64,000 bases of DNA from Chromobacterium sp. IIBBL 290-4 (GTDB lineage: Bacteria > Pseudomonadota > Gammaproteobacteria > Burkholderiales > Chromobacteriaceae): the NCBI RefSeq assembly GCF_024207115.1, contig NZ_CP100128.1, positions 3,596,001-3,660,000 of the forward strand, read 5' to 3'. Made by a program: the position numbers and the translations under genes. The notes below the pieces were generated by a model. That model saw only the letters and a program-made list of their open reading frames with translations. It was not told the DNA's origin and searched no databases. Shown here one piece after another: positions 1 to 7,920 of this stretch; position 1 is the first letter of the stretch, and every line of letters begins with the position of its first letter.

Positions 1-352
1 GGCGCGAAAACGCCGCCGCTTCGCCGGCGCTTTGGGTAATGGAACTGACCGTGTCTGCCAGGGTGCGGCTGGCTTCCGCTATGCCTTCGGCGCTGCGCTG
101 CTGCCCCTGGGAGCGCTCTTCCATCAGCCGGGACAGCCGCGCCAGCTCCGGAGCCTGCTGCGACAGCAAGATGGCGGTGCCGGCGATCTTGATCAAGGCG
201 GCGTGAAAGCTCTGCAGCAAGCCTTTGATGCGCTGCGCCGCCCAGGACAGATTGCCGCGCTCGTCCAGCGTGACGGTCAGGTCCACGCCATCGCGGGTGG
301 CTTCCGCCAGCGGTTTCAAGAACTTGGTCAATTTGCGAGCGGTGACGAACAT
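1..352 (-). CDS. Methyl-accepting chemotaxis-type protein, N-terminal part, cut by the window edge
   Basis: The minus strand reads from ATG at 352, with a GGAG ribosome site about 8 bases upstream, off the left edge. The visible 117 residues begin MFVTARKLTKFLKPLAEA and carry no transmembrane segment. A stretch reading DGVDLTVTLDERGNLSWAAQRI resembles a HAMP-like element. It is followed by long amphipathic helices rich in Q, S, A and E (LARLSRLMEERSQGQQRSAE, then TLADTVSSI) typical of the start of a chemoreceptor signalling coiled coil. The protein probably signals to CheA from the cytoplasm, though the diagnostic receptor tip lies outside the window. Some caution is needed because only a fragment is seen. 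Confidence 0.62.
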   Translation of the reverse strand, partial: MFVTARKLTKFLKPLAEATRDGVDLTVTLDERGNLSWAAQRIKGLLQSFHAALIKIAGTAILLSQQAPELARLSRLMEERSQGQQRSAEGIAEASRTLADTVSSITQSAGEAAAFSR

Positions 353-580
353 ATCATTTCTCCTGCCAACCGTTCTTCGACGGCCTGGGGTAATCGGTTT
401 AGAATAGCGATTATGCCATTATCGTAGTTGCGGGCGCCATTGTTCTTGAATCGGCATGATTAGCGCTCATCAGCGTCTTCTGATTTTCCTATGCTACGCC
501 GCTGATAAATGGCAGTGGAAAGGGAGTAGGCCTTGTTTGGTTTGCGTCAAAGCGTGAATGCGTCATGCGGAAGAGGGAAT

Positions 581-1897
581 ATGGAAACGCCAAAGCACAT
601 CATTGTCGTCGGCGCGGGCATCGCCGGTTTGACCGCGGCCTGGAAACTGCGGCAGCGCGGTTTCGCCGTGACGGTTCTGGAAGCGGGGGATCGTCCCGGG
701 GGGCGCATCAAAAGCATGGAATTCCACGGCCATTCAATAGAGCTGGGGGCGCAATTCCCATCATCGGCTTATCGCTATCTGCCATTGTTGTTTCAAGAGG
801 CGGACATGGCGGCGCACGTTCGGCCTTTGTCCGCCTACGCGGCGATGCAAAGAGGAAAGCGTTTGTACCGCGTCCACGCGCGCCGGCCGTGGACGCCGCT
901 GAGCAGCGGCATGCTGACATGGGGCGAATTCCTGCGGCTGGGCAGCGGCGCTGCCGCGCTGGCGTGGCGCTCGCGGGGAAGAAATCCGAGTCGCCTGGCC
1001 GATTTCAGCGACATGGACGATATCGAGGCGGACGCATGGTGCCGCGACAAGCTGGGCCATGCCGCCGCGGCCCATTTCATCGAGCCCATGGTGCATGGCT
1101 TGTACTTTCACCGGCTGGGTGGCGCGTCCTTGGCCCTGGTGGCGGCGATGATGGCGTTCGGCGGCAGCGATAATCTGGCGGTTGCCGGCGGCTGGCAGTC
1201 ATTGCCTGAGGCCTTGGCGGCGCGGCTGGATGTGCGCTACGGCATGCCGGTGGATAGCTTGTCGCTGGCGGAGGAGGGCGTGAGCGCGCGCGCGGGCGGC
1301 AAGGAATGGAAGGCAGACGCGGCGGTGCTTGCCGTGCCGGCGCATATCGCCAAGGGCATATTGGCTGCGCCCAGCAAGGCGGAGGAGCGGCTGCTCGCCA
1401 CCGAATACGCCCCGACCCTGCACATCGCCCTGGGCATGGAGCCGGCCTGGCAGCCGCCGGAAGCGTTAAGGGAGGTCTATGGCTGCCTGTTGGCCCCATC
1501 CGAAGGCGGGCGCATCGCGTCGTTGACGTTTGAAAGCGGGCGCGGCCTGGGCAAGGGGAACGGCGAGGTGGTTTCCATCATGCTGGGAAGCGAAGCGGTT
1601 TCGAGCCTGATGGGGCTGGACGATGAGGCAGTCGTCGCGGACATCCTGGCGGAATTGGAAAGCTGGCTTCCAGGCGTCGGCAGCGCGGTGGTCCGCACCC
1701 ATGTCCAGCGCTGGGCCGCGGCCGAGCCGCTGTCGAAAGTGGGGCGGGCGGCGGCTATCGCGGAATACCGCTCAACGCTCCCCGCCGAGCGAAGAGTGGT
1801 GCTGGCCGGCGACTACCTGAGCTCGCCCTGGACCGATGGGGCGGCGGAGACTGGGGTGTGGGCGGCGGGGCATTTGGAGAAAATAGCTGAGGATTGA
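581..1897 (+). CDS. FAD-dependent amine oxidase / protoporphyrinogen oxidase-like enzyme
   Basis: The 438-residue protein opens with the dinucleotide-binding motif GAGIAGLTAAW (residues 9-19), then EAGDRPGGRIKS, the classic second FAD motif of the amine oxidase/HemY/phytoene desaturase superfamily. Near the C-terminus, LAGDYLSSPWTDGAAETG is the conserved FAD-contacting GD...GA.ESG block. The length suits a flavin oxidase or desaturase acting on a hydrophobic ring or amine. A HemY-like protoporphyrinogen oxidase is one possibility, but the substrate cannot be read from the sequence. The start at 581 is preferred over an upstream in-frame ATG at 533 because AAGAGGGA lies just ahead and the family homology begins here. 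It is monocistronic by position. Confidence 0.8.
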   Translation: METPKHIIVVGAGIAGLTAAWKLRQRGFAVTVLEAGDRPGGRIKSMEFHGHSIELGAQFPSSAYRYLPLLFQEADMAAHVRPLSAYAAMQRGKRLYRVHARRPWTPLSSGMLTWGEFLRLGSGAAALAWRSRGRNPSRLADFSDMDDIEADAWCRDKLGHAAAAHFIEPMVHGLYFHRLGGASLALVAAMMAFGGSDNLAVAGGWQSLPEALAARLDVRYGMPVDSLSLAEEGVSARAGGKEWKADAAVLAVPAHIAKGILAAPSKAEERLLATEYAPTLHIALGMEPAWQPPEALREVYGCLLAPSEGGRIASLTFESGRGLGKGNGEVVSIMLGSEAVSSLMGLDDEAVVADILAELESWLPGVGSAVVRTHVQRWAAAEPLSKVGRAAAIAEYRSTLPAERRVVLAGDYLSSPWTDGAAETGVWAAGHLEKIAED

Positions 1898-2013
1898 TTG
1901 TTTACTTCAAGTTAATTTTGACGCGCGTTTTGAGTAAATCTGGTCTTGGTTTCCGCCGGCTCGCCATGGTTTGTATCGGCGTTTGATGTTGCAAGGCTAG
2001 CTGGGGCAGTGCA

Positions 2014-2671
2014 AATGTCGGCGGGTTTGCGTAAAGCCAGGGCCAGTAGGGGTTTGACTGGGCTTGAGGTTGCAAAGCTTGCCGGCGTGATCGCACAGGC
2101 ATATCTGCAATGGGAGGCCGGCAAGACCATGCCAAGAGGGGCCGAGAGTCAGTGCATAGTTGCTGATGCTCTTGGTGTGACTATCAACGCACAATTTTTT
2201 GATCAATCTGAGCAGCCGGCACTGTTGCGTTCTATCGCGGTCTGGAGCAATAAAGAAGAGCTCGACGAGGAAAGATATGTCTTTCTGCCTGCGCCCGAAG
2301 TGAAGCTGTCAGCCGGTGACGGCTCGGTGGTTTGGCATGTTGGTGAGAACGGACTGCGCCAGGCGTTTACGCAGAAGTAGGCGGCTCATCATGATTGTGC
2401 GGCTACCATGGTAGTGCGGGGCCGTAGCATGGAGCCTCGCCTGCAGGATGATGACAACATTGCGGTGGACTACTTCCAAAACACGAACATCATTGACGGT
2501 AAGGTTTACGCCATCGCTCTGGATAATGAGGTTTTTGTCAAACGGCTGTTCAAGGAAGTTGGTAGTGTGCGTATCGTTATCGATAATCCGGATAAGGCCC
2601 GCTATCCAGATTGCACGGTGCCAGTGGGAAATGGAGTAGTGGAAAATTATTGGGTAAGTGGTTGCTGCTAG
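2014..2671 (+). pseudogene. S24-type phage repressor (LexA/CI-like), broken by an in-frame amber codon
   Basis: One reading frame runs through this gene except for a single TAG at 2378-2380. The first half has a helix-turn-helix domain (SRGLTGLEVAKLAGV...LQWEAGKTMPRG). The second half has the S24 self-cleaving peptidase signature: VRGRSMEPRLQDDD, with the catalytic Ser, then DGKVYAI and the catalytic Lys in EVFVKRLF. In intact relatives the linker continues in frame, so the stop most simply reflects a TGG-to-TAG change. The peptidase half could restart at ATG 2408 but would lack DNA binding. A longer start at 1946 is possible, but the HTH homology begins near 2014. The gene belongs to the decayed element ending at tRNA-Thr. 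Confidence 0.8.
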
Positions 2672-2719
2672 CGGTGGTGTTTATTTCCTACGATTTTGTA
2701 CTTATTCGATAGGGTATAT

Positions 2720-3166
2720 ATGAAAAATATTATTGGTGCGTTATTTGTAATTGCATCTTTTAATGCTATTGCATCGGACTGGGATCTGGTCACAACCTCT
2801 GCGGATAATGGGCAGATATATTTAGATAATTCAAGTATTCGATATTATAAAGGAGGGGTGAAGGCATGGGTGAAAACAGTATATCAAGATGATAAGCCTA
2901 GCGAGCTGTGCTATAACAAGATTTATTCTGAAGAGAAAATTATATGGTATATAGATTGCATAAACAATACAATTGCATCAAGTGATTTAATACAGTTGAC
3001 TCACTTGGGAGAGGTGTCTTGTAGTTTCTCGATGAAAACTAATTATACCGCCATTTCTCCTGATTCTATTGCGGAAGCAGTCCGCGACAGGCTGTGTAAG
3101 GCCACAGGTAAAAGGAAGCAGCTCAGCAATCAAGCTGATACTCCACACAAGAGTACAGATCTGTGA
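2720..3166 (+). CDS. Small exported protein resembling the surface-adhesin E family
   Basis: The 148-residue product has a typical signal peptide (MKNIIGALFVIASFNAIA, cleavage after IASFNAIAS). The mature part begins DWDLVTTSADNGQIYLDNSS, followed by VKAWVKTVYQ. This W...yvD..Si...g..kaW pattern resembles small periplasmic proteins grouped as surface-adhesin E, whose function is poorly known. The C-terminus is polar. Base composition is markedly AT-rich compared with the core genes, in keeping with the horizontally acquired patch next to tRNA-Thr. The start at 2720 was chosen over 2696 because the signal peptide begins there. It is probably cargo of the decayed prophage or island. Confidence 0.6.
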   Translation: MKNIIGALFVIASFNAIASDWDLVTTSADNGQIYLDNSSIRYYKGGVKAWVKTVYQDDKPSELCYNKIYSEEKIIWYIDCINNTIASSDLIQLTHLGEVSCSFSMKTNYTAISPDSIAEAVRDRLCKATGKRKQLSNQADTPHKSTDL

Positions 3167-3268
3167 GTTTATATTCACGTTGAATTCTGGATGAAATCTG
3201 CAGGAATATTTCCAGAAAACCACCAGCCAATGGGCTGGGCGCAGTTGATCATCGCAGGAGACTCCAAA

Positions 3269-3586
3269 ATGCGCCTAGCAATTCCTGCTGCACTCTGCGT
3301 TGTCATGATGACCGGATGTGCAACCGTACATGAGACCTATGCCGCAGACGGCAGAAAGGCTTATAGCCTGAACTGCAGCGGAGCCGCAAGAGGGTGGGAT
3401 AAATGCTATGCCGCTGCGGGCGAAATGTGCAAAGAGGCCGGATATGACATTCTGGACAGAACTGGAGAGGATAGCTCCAGCACTGTTGTCGTCGGGTCAG
3501 CAAATTCAAACTCAGCCAGCATCGGCGGCGGATCTTTCCACACCCAAGAGAGGTCGATGGTTATCGCGTGCAAGAAAGTACCTTGA
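3269..3586 (+). CDS. Small putative lipoprotein
   Basis: The 105-residue product starts MRLAIPAALCVVMMTGCATV, a lipoprotein signal peptide with lipobox MTGC, so the mature protein should be anchored through the Cys at residue 17. The mature part carries four further cysteines (LNCSG, WDKCYAA, GEMCKEAGY, VIACKKVP), suggesting one or two disulfides, and a serine/glycine-rich stretch (SSTVVVGSANSNSASIGGG). A strong ribosome site (CAGGAGA) precedes the ATG at 3269, whereas the longer in-frame start at 3191 has none. No specific family function is recognised. Similar small cysteine-containing lipoproteins occur in genomic islands. Confidence 0.6.
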   Translation: MRLAIPAALCVVMMTGCATVHETYAADGRKAYSLNCSGAARGWDKCYAAAGEMCKEAGYDILDRTGEDSSSTVVVGSANSNSASIGGGSFHTQERSMVIACKKVP

Positions 3587-3649
3587 CCCCGCCAGCCTCT
3601 TTCAGATTATAGGATGTCTGCTATGCCTGAACCAGCGCCCCACAAATAG

Positions 3650-3668
3650 ACCCGCCTCAGCGGGTTCT
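3650..3668 (+). terminator. Short rho-independent-like terminator after the lipoprotein gene
   Basis: A small stem (ACCCGcctcagCGGGT) is followed by a T-rich run (TTCTTCTTCGTTTT). It lies about 60 bases after the lipoprotein stop. Confidence 0.5.
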
Positions 3669-3754
3669 TCTTCGTTTTGCCCGCGCAGGCAATCTGCTGG
3701 CCCAGTGATACGTTCACACTCAATGTCCGCTCTCATCTAAGGAGCACAGGTCAC

Positions 3755-3878
3755 TCGGCCTTATTGGATATTTTTGACCCATTGGGAAATATCCACAACC
3801 GCCCCCTCTGCTGTCCGCCTTTTTGGCGAGCTTGCTGGAGGGCTTGAAGTTCTTCACTTCTTGCGCGGATAGAGACAT
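3755..3878 (-). pseudogene. Truncated, frameshifted tyrosine-recombinase (phage integrase) start
   Basis: On the minus strand, ATG at 3878 opens MSLSAQEVKNFKPSSKLAKK followed by ADSRG, which matches the extreme N-terminus of P4-type integrases. The frame then slips within a run of five Gs (3802-3806) and homology continues in another frame as RLWIFPNGSK, the expected arm-binding-domain strand. Nothing recognisable follows, so only about 45 of roughly 400 residues remain. Its position just beyond the 3' end of tRNA-Thr, with no other gene between, is where integrases of tRNA-targeting elements normally sit. It supports the reading that 1.9-4.0 kb is a decayed integrated element. Confidence 0.65.
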
Positions 3879-3972
3879 GGGGTATCTCCAATATAGAACT
3901 GGCGATATACCCCAAAATATACCCCTGTTTTCTTTTGGAAGCTACCGGAATCGTTAGGTAGGCTTTGGAAGC

Positions 3973-4009
3973 AAAAAGCCCGCAGCACTTAGTGCTTACG
4001 GGCTTTTTG
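3973..4009 (-). terminator. Strong bidirectional terminator downstream of tRNA-Thr
   Basis: A hairpin with A-run and T-run flanks (AAAAAGCCCGcagcact...GGGCTTTTT) lies 31 bases past the tRNA 3' end on the minus strand. It would end the tRNA transcript and can also work in the plus direction. Confidence 0.7.
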
Positions 4010-4040
4010 GGTATCCCTAGGCTTGCCTAGGAATGGGTGT

Positions 4041-4116
4041 TGGTGCCGGCGGCAGGAATCGAACTCGCGACCCCCTGATTACAAGTCAGGTGCTCTACCA
4101 ACTGAGCTACACCGGC
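4041..4116 (-). tRNA. tRNA-Thr (anticodon TGT)
   Basis: The minus strand gives a complete 76-base cloverleaf. The acceptor GCCGGTG pairs with CGCCGGC through one G-U. The D arm holds TAGCTCAGTTGGTAGAG, the anticodon loop CTTGTAA presents TGT, the T loop is GTTCGATTC, and a genomic CCA is encoded. Its 3' end borders the decayed element at 1.9-4.0 kb, which suggests it was the attachment site. Confidence 0.95.
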
Positions 4117-4128
4117 GAAGAGGTGTGC

Positions 4129-4157
4129 ATTATGCTTTGGATTTTTGATTTTCGCAA
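4129..4157 (-). promoter_or_regulatory. Candidate sigma-70 promoter for tRNA-Thr
   Basis: The minus strand shows TTGCGA, a 17-base spacer and CATAAT, ending about 13 bases before the mature tRNA 5' end. Position and spacing are right for a short tRNA precursor. Confidence 0.6.
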
Positions 4158-4471
4158 TAGTTGATTTTGATTTTTTTTGCGCCAATGGCATTGCATCGGC
4201 CATTAACTGATTCGTCAGAAAATTATTGCAATTAAATCATTGGCTTGCTGTGATGCTTTGCTGTCGATAGGCCGTAGCTTGGTTGCGTCTTGGCTCTGGG
4301 TGCAAACCCGGCAGGCATCGGTTCTGCTGTGGGCTGGGGCGGCTTCAATTTGCTTGAGCCCGGTATGAGGCTCGCCCGTCCTTTCTGCCAGTCTTCATCC
4401 TTTCGTCAATAAAATCGCTGGCAATGTGCCCGCTGTTCGCTTCAATCCATTGACTAAAAAGGAGTATCGCC
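4158..4471. other. Intergenic region between tRNA-Thr and the depolymerase gene
   Basis: No open frame of interest is seen. It is AT-rich near tRNA-Thr and then GC-rich. It should contain the promoter of the downstream hydrolase gene, but no clear hexamers were recognised. A good ribosome site (AAAAAGGAG) lies at its right end. Confidence 0.5.
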
Positions 4472-5539
4472 ATGCCGACCTTTTCGTCGGAGATTGTTCA
4501 GCTGGGGCAGTACAAGGTGGCGAAAGGCCATAGTTCGGTTTCCGGCTTGTCGTCCGGAGCATTCATGACGGTGCAGTTGCATCTCGCGCATTCGGCCAGC
4601 TTCATTGGCGCGGGGGTGGTGGCGGGCGGACCGTATCGCGGCGTCGAAACCTTCCGCGGCTCGGCGGCGCTGGCTGAGGATGCCTTCGAGCTTAATGCCT
4701 TGCAGCTGTGCATGGCGCCGCTGACGCCGGATCTGGCGCCGGATGCGCGGCGTTCGGTGATGTTGGCGCGCGAGGCCGAGCGGGATCGCTTGATCGATCC
4801 GTTGAGCCATGTCGCCAGGCAGCGCGTCTATATATTTACCGGCAGCCGGGATAATGTGGTGCAGTCGTCGGTGGTGGCGCAGGCGCGCGAGATGTACCGT
4901 TTGCTGGGCGTGGCGGATGAGCGGATTGCCTATCATGACCAGCTGCCGGCCGGCCATTCGCTGATCACCGACAATCCGGAGGATTCGCCGCTGGATACCA
5001 ATATGCCGCCTTATCTGAACAATGGCGGCTTCATGCAGTCGCATCGCATTCTCAAGCACATCTATCCGGATCTGAATCCGCCGGCGGAGCGTTTGAGCGG
5101 CCAGATACTGCGCTTCGATCAGACCGAATTCTTTGGCGGCAATCCGCGCACCAGCATGAGCCGTTTTGGTTACGCCTATGTGCCGCAGGCGGTGGCGGAC
5201 GGGCAGGCCGAGGCCAGGGTGCATATCGCGTTGCATGGCTGCAAGCAAGGTTACAACTACGTGGATTATTCTTTCGGCCACGCCGAAACCAGCGGCCAGC
5301 CGCCGTACGGCAATCGTTATCTGACCACGACCGGTTACAACAACATCGCCGACAGCAACAATATCATCGTGCTGTATCCGCAAGCCCAGGGCACGGACGA
5401 CAGCACGGCGCAGAATCCGGATGGTTGCTGGGATTGGTGGGGTTATACCAGCGAGACGCCGGAGCATCCGGATTATTTCTCGCAAAACGCGCTGCAGATC
5501 CAGGCCGTGCACGCCATGTTGCGTCGCCTGGGCGGCTAA
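4472..5539 (+). CDS. Polyhydroxyalkanoate depolymerase-like hydrolase (type 2 catalytic domain)
   Basis: The 355-residue alpha/beta hydrolase has its lipase box SGLSSGAF (Ser27) near the N-terminus, well before the oxyanion motif HGCKQGYN (about residue 251). That order is characteristic of type 2 short-chain PHA depolymerase catalytic domains. A C-terminal GCWDWWGYT block is also typical. Catalytic Asp and His candidates are in FTGSRDNVV and PAGHSLIT. Known relatives hydrolyse poly-3-hydroxybutyrate, often outside the cell. Here no signal peptide is visible, so the enzyme may act on intracellular granules or leave by another route. The next gene is phasin-like, which supports a granule link. 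A strong ribosome site precedes the ATG. Confidence 0.72.
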   Translation: MPTFSSEIVQLGQYKVAKGHSSVSGLSSGAFMTVQLHLAHSASFIGAGVVAGGPYRGVETFRGSAALAEDAFELNALQLCMAPLTPDLAPDARRSVMLAREAERDRLIDPLSHVARQRVYIFTGSRDNVVQSSVVAQAREMYRLLGVADERIAYHDQLPAGHSLITDNPEDSPLDTNMPPYLNNGGFMQSHRILKHIYPDLNPPAERLSGQILRFDQTEFFGGNPRTSMSRFGYAYVPQAVADGQAEARVHIALHGCKQGYNYVDYSFGHAETSGQPPYGNRYLTTTGYNNIADSNNIIVLYPQAQGTDDSTAQNPDGCWDWWGYTSETPEHPDYFSQNALQIQAVHAMLRRLGG

Positions 5540-5555
5540 ATTCGAGGGAGCAAAC

Positions 5556-6017
5556 ATGTCTAATACCGATGATTCCGTTCGCAGCCTTTCCGCGGCGCTG
5601 GAGGCTCGCTACCTGCCGTTTCTGTCCGGCGGCAAGGCGGGCAACGCGCTGAGCAACCAGGCTGTCCGCGCTTTGCAAAATTGGCAGGCCACGCTTGGCC
5701 TGTTGCCGGTGGCGCACGAGGCGGAAACCTGGCAAAGCCTGGTGCAGCTGCAGTTCTCCGCCCACCAGAAGCTGGTGGAGGAGTATGGCAATCTATTGAA
5801 CAGCTGGGCGGTCTGGCTGCAACGCTTTCCGCAGTTGCAGCAGGCGAACACGCTTTCCAAGCTGGCGGAGCAGGAGGTGGATCTGGTGATGCGCGCGATC
5901 CAGCTGCAAGGCAATCACTGGATCAATCTGTCCGATCTGCTGGAAAACTTTCAGGTCAATTACGCTTATTGGGCGCATTTGCAATTGCAGCCTGAGGGCG
6001 CGGCGCCGGCTGTCTGA
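5556..6017 (+). CDS. Phasin-like small protein
   Basis: The 153-residue product is almost wholly helical, with hydrophobic and glutamine-rich heptads (NLLNSWAVWLQRFPQLQQ, then LAEQEVDLVMRAIQLQG) and no cysteines, signal peptide or membrane span. This size and amphipathic helical character match phasins, which coat polyhydroxyalkanoate granules, but family membership is inferred rather than shown by a motif. It starts 16 bases after the depolymerase-like gene with a GAGGGAG ribosome site, so the two are probably co-transcribed. The start at 5556 is used because the upstream in-frame stretch overlaps the previous gene. A strong terminator follows. Confidence 0.5.
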   Translation: MSNTDDSVRSLSAALEARYLPFLSGGKAGNALSNQAVRALQNWQATLGLLPVAHEAETWQSLVQLQFSAHQKLVEEYGNLLNSWAVWLQRFPQLQQANTLSKLAEQEVDLVMRAIQLQGNHWINLSDLLENFQVNYAYWAHLQLQPEGAAPAV

Positions 6018-6059
6018 GCGGCTTGGCGGGAGTCGGCTGGTTTTGAGCCGGAGGCTATG

Positions 6060-6090
6060 AAAAAAGCCGCGAGCATGCTCGCGGCTTTTT
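6060..6090 (+). terminator. Rho-independent terminator between the phasin-like gene and rhlE
   Basis: A perfect stem (AAAAAAGCCGCGAGC with GCTCGCGGCTTTTT) has A and T flanks, so it can serve both converging genes. Confidence 0.85.
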
Positions 6091-6117
6091 GGCGCTTATC
6101 CTTGCGGATGGCGGGGA

Positions 6118-7458
6118 TTACTCGGCCCTGGCGCGCGGGCCGCGGCTGTCCTGGCCGGGACCGCGCTTGCCTTGGTAACCGCCTTCGCGGCGCTGGCCTT
6201 GATAGCCGCCTTCGCGACGGTTGTTGCCGTAGCCGCCGCGGCTGTTGCCGTTGCCACCGGCATTGCGGCGATCACCGTAGCCACCCGGCTTGCCGTTGCG
6301 GCGCGGGCCTTTCGGCGGGCGACGGGTCGGCTCCATGCCTTCGATCACGCCTTCGGTGATCTGGCGCTTCAGGTATTGCTCGATGCGGCGCACCTTGTGG
6401 AATTCCTTGGCTTCGGCCAGGGTGATGGCGGTGCCGTCGCGGCCGGCGCGGCCGGTACGGCCGATGCGGTGCACGTAGTCTTCGGCTTGCTTCGGCAGGT
6501 CGAAGTTCACCACGTGGGTGATGGTCGGCACGTCGATGCCGCGGGCGGCCACGTCGGTGGCTACCAGCACCTTGATACGGCCGCGGCGCAGGTCGTTCAG
6601 GGTGCGGTTACGCCAGCTTTGCGGCATGTCGCCGTGCAGGCAGGCGGCGGAGTAGCCCTGGTCGGACAGCTTGTCGGCCAGCTCTTCGGTGTAAGCCTTG
6701 GTGGCGGAGAAGATCACGCACTGGTCGAAACCGGATTCCTTCAGGATGTGATCCAGCAGGCGGTGCTTGTGATTCAGGTCGTCCGCGTACAGCAGGTGCT
6801 CTTCGATGCTGCCGGTGGTTTCGGTGCGGGCGATTTCGATGCGCTGCGGATCGCGAGTCATCTGCTCAGCCAGGCGGCCCACGATGCCGTCCAGGGTGGC
6901 GGAGAACAGCACGGTCTGGCGCGATTCCGGGGTGGCCTTGACGATGGCTTCGATATCGTCGATGAAGCCCATGTCCAGCATGCGGTCGGCTTCGTCCAGC
7001 ACCAGCATTTCCAGGCGCGAGAAGTCGATGCGGCCGGAGCGCATGTGGTCCATCAGGCGGCCCGGGGTGGCCACGATCAGGTCGATCGGGCGCGACAGGG
7101 CGCGGATCTGGTAACCGAAGGAGGAGCCGCCCACCAGGCAGGCAGTCTTCATCCAGCGCAGGTCCTTGGCGTATTCCAGGGCATTCTTCTCAACCTGTTG
7201 CGCCAGTTCGCGGGTCGGGCACAGCACCAGCACTCGGGGGCCGATGCCCTTCATGGTGGAGCGTTCCGACAGCTTGGTCAGCGCCGGCAGCAGGAAGGCG
7301 GCGGTTTTGCCGCTACCGGTTTGAGCGGAAACCAGCAGGTCGCGGCCAGCGATGGCGGCGGGCACGGCTTCGGCTTGAACCGGGGTGGGGTTCTGATAGC
7401 CGGCGGCTTCCAGCGCGCGCAGGATGGTCGGGGCGATGCCCAGGTCGGAGAACGTCAT
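6118..7458 (-). CDS. rhlE: DEAD-box ATP-dependent RNA helicase, RhlE type
   Basis: The 446-residue protein unwinds RNA in ribosome assembly or RNA decay. It has the Q motif (YQNPTPVQ), Walker A AQTGSGKT (45-52), PTRELA, TPGR, DEAD (155-158), SAT (186-188) and HRIGRTGRAG (about 331-340). The C-terminal tail from about residue 375 is basic and glycine-rich with repeated RREGGYQG units, an RNA-binding tail typical of RhlE. A GAAAGGACATC ribosome site precedes the ATG. The likely promoter lies about 240 bases upstream, leaving an unusually long leader. The gene is monocistronic and faces the phasin-like gene. Confidence 0.92.
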   Translation of the reverse strand: MTFSDLGIAPTILRALEAAGYQNPTPVQAEAVPAAIAGRDLLVSAQTGSGKTAAFLLPALTKLSERSTMKGIGPRVLVLCPTRELAQQVEKNALEYAKDLRWMKTACLVGGSSFGYQIRALSRPIDLIVATPGRLMDHMRSGRIDFSRLEMLVLDEADRMLDMGFIDDIEAIVKATPESRQTVLFSATLDGIVGRLAEQMTRDPQRIEIARTETTGSIEEHLLYADDLNHKHRLLDHILKESGFDQCVIFSATKAYTEELADKLSDQGYSAACLHGDMPQSWRNRTLNDLRRGRIKVLVATDVAARGIDVPTITHVVNFDLPKQAEDYVHRIGRTGRAGRDGTAITLAEAKEFHKVRRIEQYLKRQITEGVIEGMEPTRRPPKGPRRNGKPGGYGDRRNAGGNGNSRGGYGNNRREGGYQGQRREGGYQGKRGPGQDSRGPRARAE

Positions 7459-7690
7459 GATGTCCTTTCAGGCCGGCTGTGGCCGGCAATGCTTAAGCCA
7501 GGTACGTGGCGGTTATGCGGCGCCTTCTAGGCCGCAAATCATCGGCACTAACCTGGCAAGCGGCGAACAGCGGTCCAGTCGGATCTATACGACGACATTG
7601 CATGGACGAAGCCTGAAAATGGTCAGGGACGATGAAGAACACACTCGGGCAAGAGGCGTGGTGTGGGTTTGCCCGGTGAAAATACAAGAG
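7459..7690 (-). promoter_or_regulatory. Long 5' leader of rhlE
   Basis: About 230 bases separate the predicted transcription start (near 7690) from the ATG. A GC-rich inverted repeat (GCCGGC...GCCGGC) sits just ahead of the ribosome site. Long leaders are known for cold-induced DEAD-box helicase genes. Regulation here is inferred. Confidence 0.45.
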
Positions 7691-7695
7691 GCCGG

Positions 7696-7724
7696 ACTAT
7701 ACGTTAAATAAACAGCAGTGGCAA
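7696..7724 (-). promoter_or_regulatory. Candidate sigma-70 promoter of rhlE
   Basis: The minus strand has TTGCCA, a spacer of exactly 17 bases and TATAGT. It is the best promoter match in the rhlE upstream region. Confidence 0.6.
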
Positions 7725-7920
7725 CTGTTTTTGTAAAATAGGGCGGGTAAGTGTTTGATTGTTGGCGGCTTGATCTTTGCTGTCTTGAAAATACCGGTTT
7801 GGAGCGCCCTGGAAAAGACGTTGAATGGGTCGGAATGGGCGGCTTTGCGACGGCTGGCGATCCAGGCTGTGAACGCTACACTGGACTATAGCGCAAGCTT
7901 TGAGTGGCAGGGCGTAAACG

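Noticed and set aside
4454..5557. A 367-codon frame antisense to the depolymerase-like gene
   Set aside because: The product is Arg/His/Gln-rich with no motif, and the plus-strand gene has a strong ribosome site and hydrolase signatures.
6172..7530. A 452-codon frame antisense to rhlE
   Set aside because: The Ala/Gly/Val-rich product mirrors the helicase codons. rhlE has all helicase motifs and a promoter.
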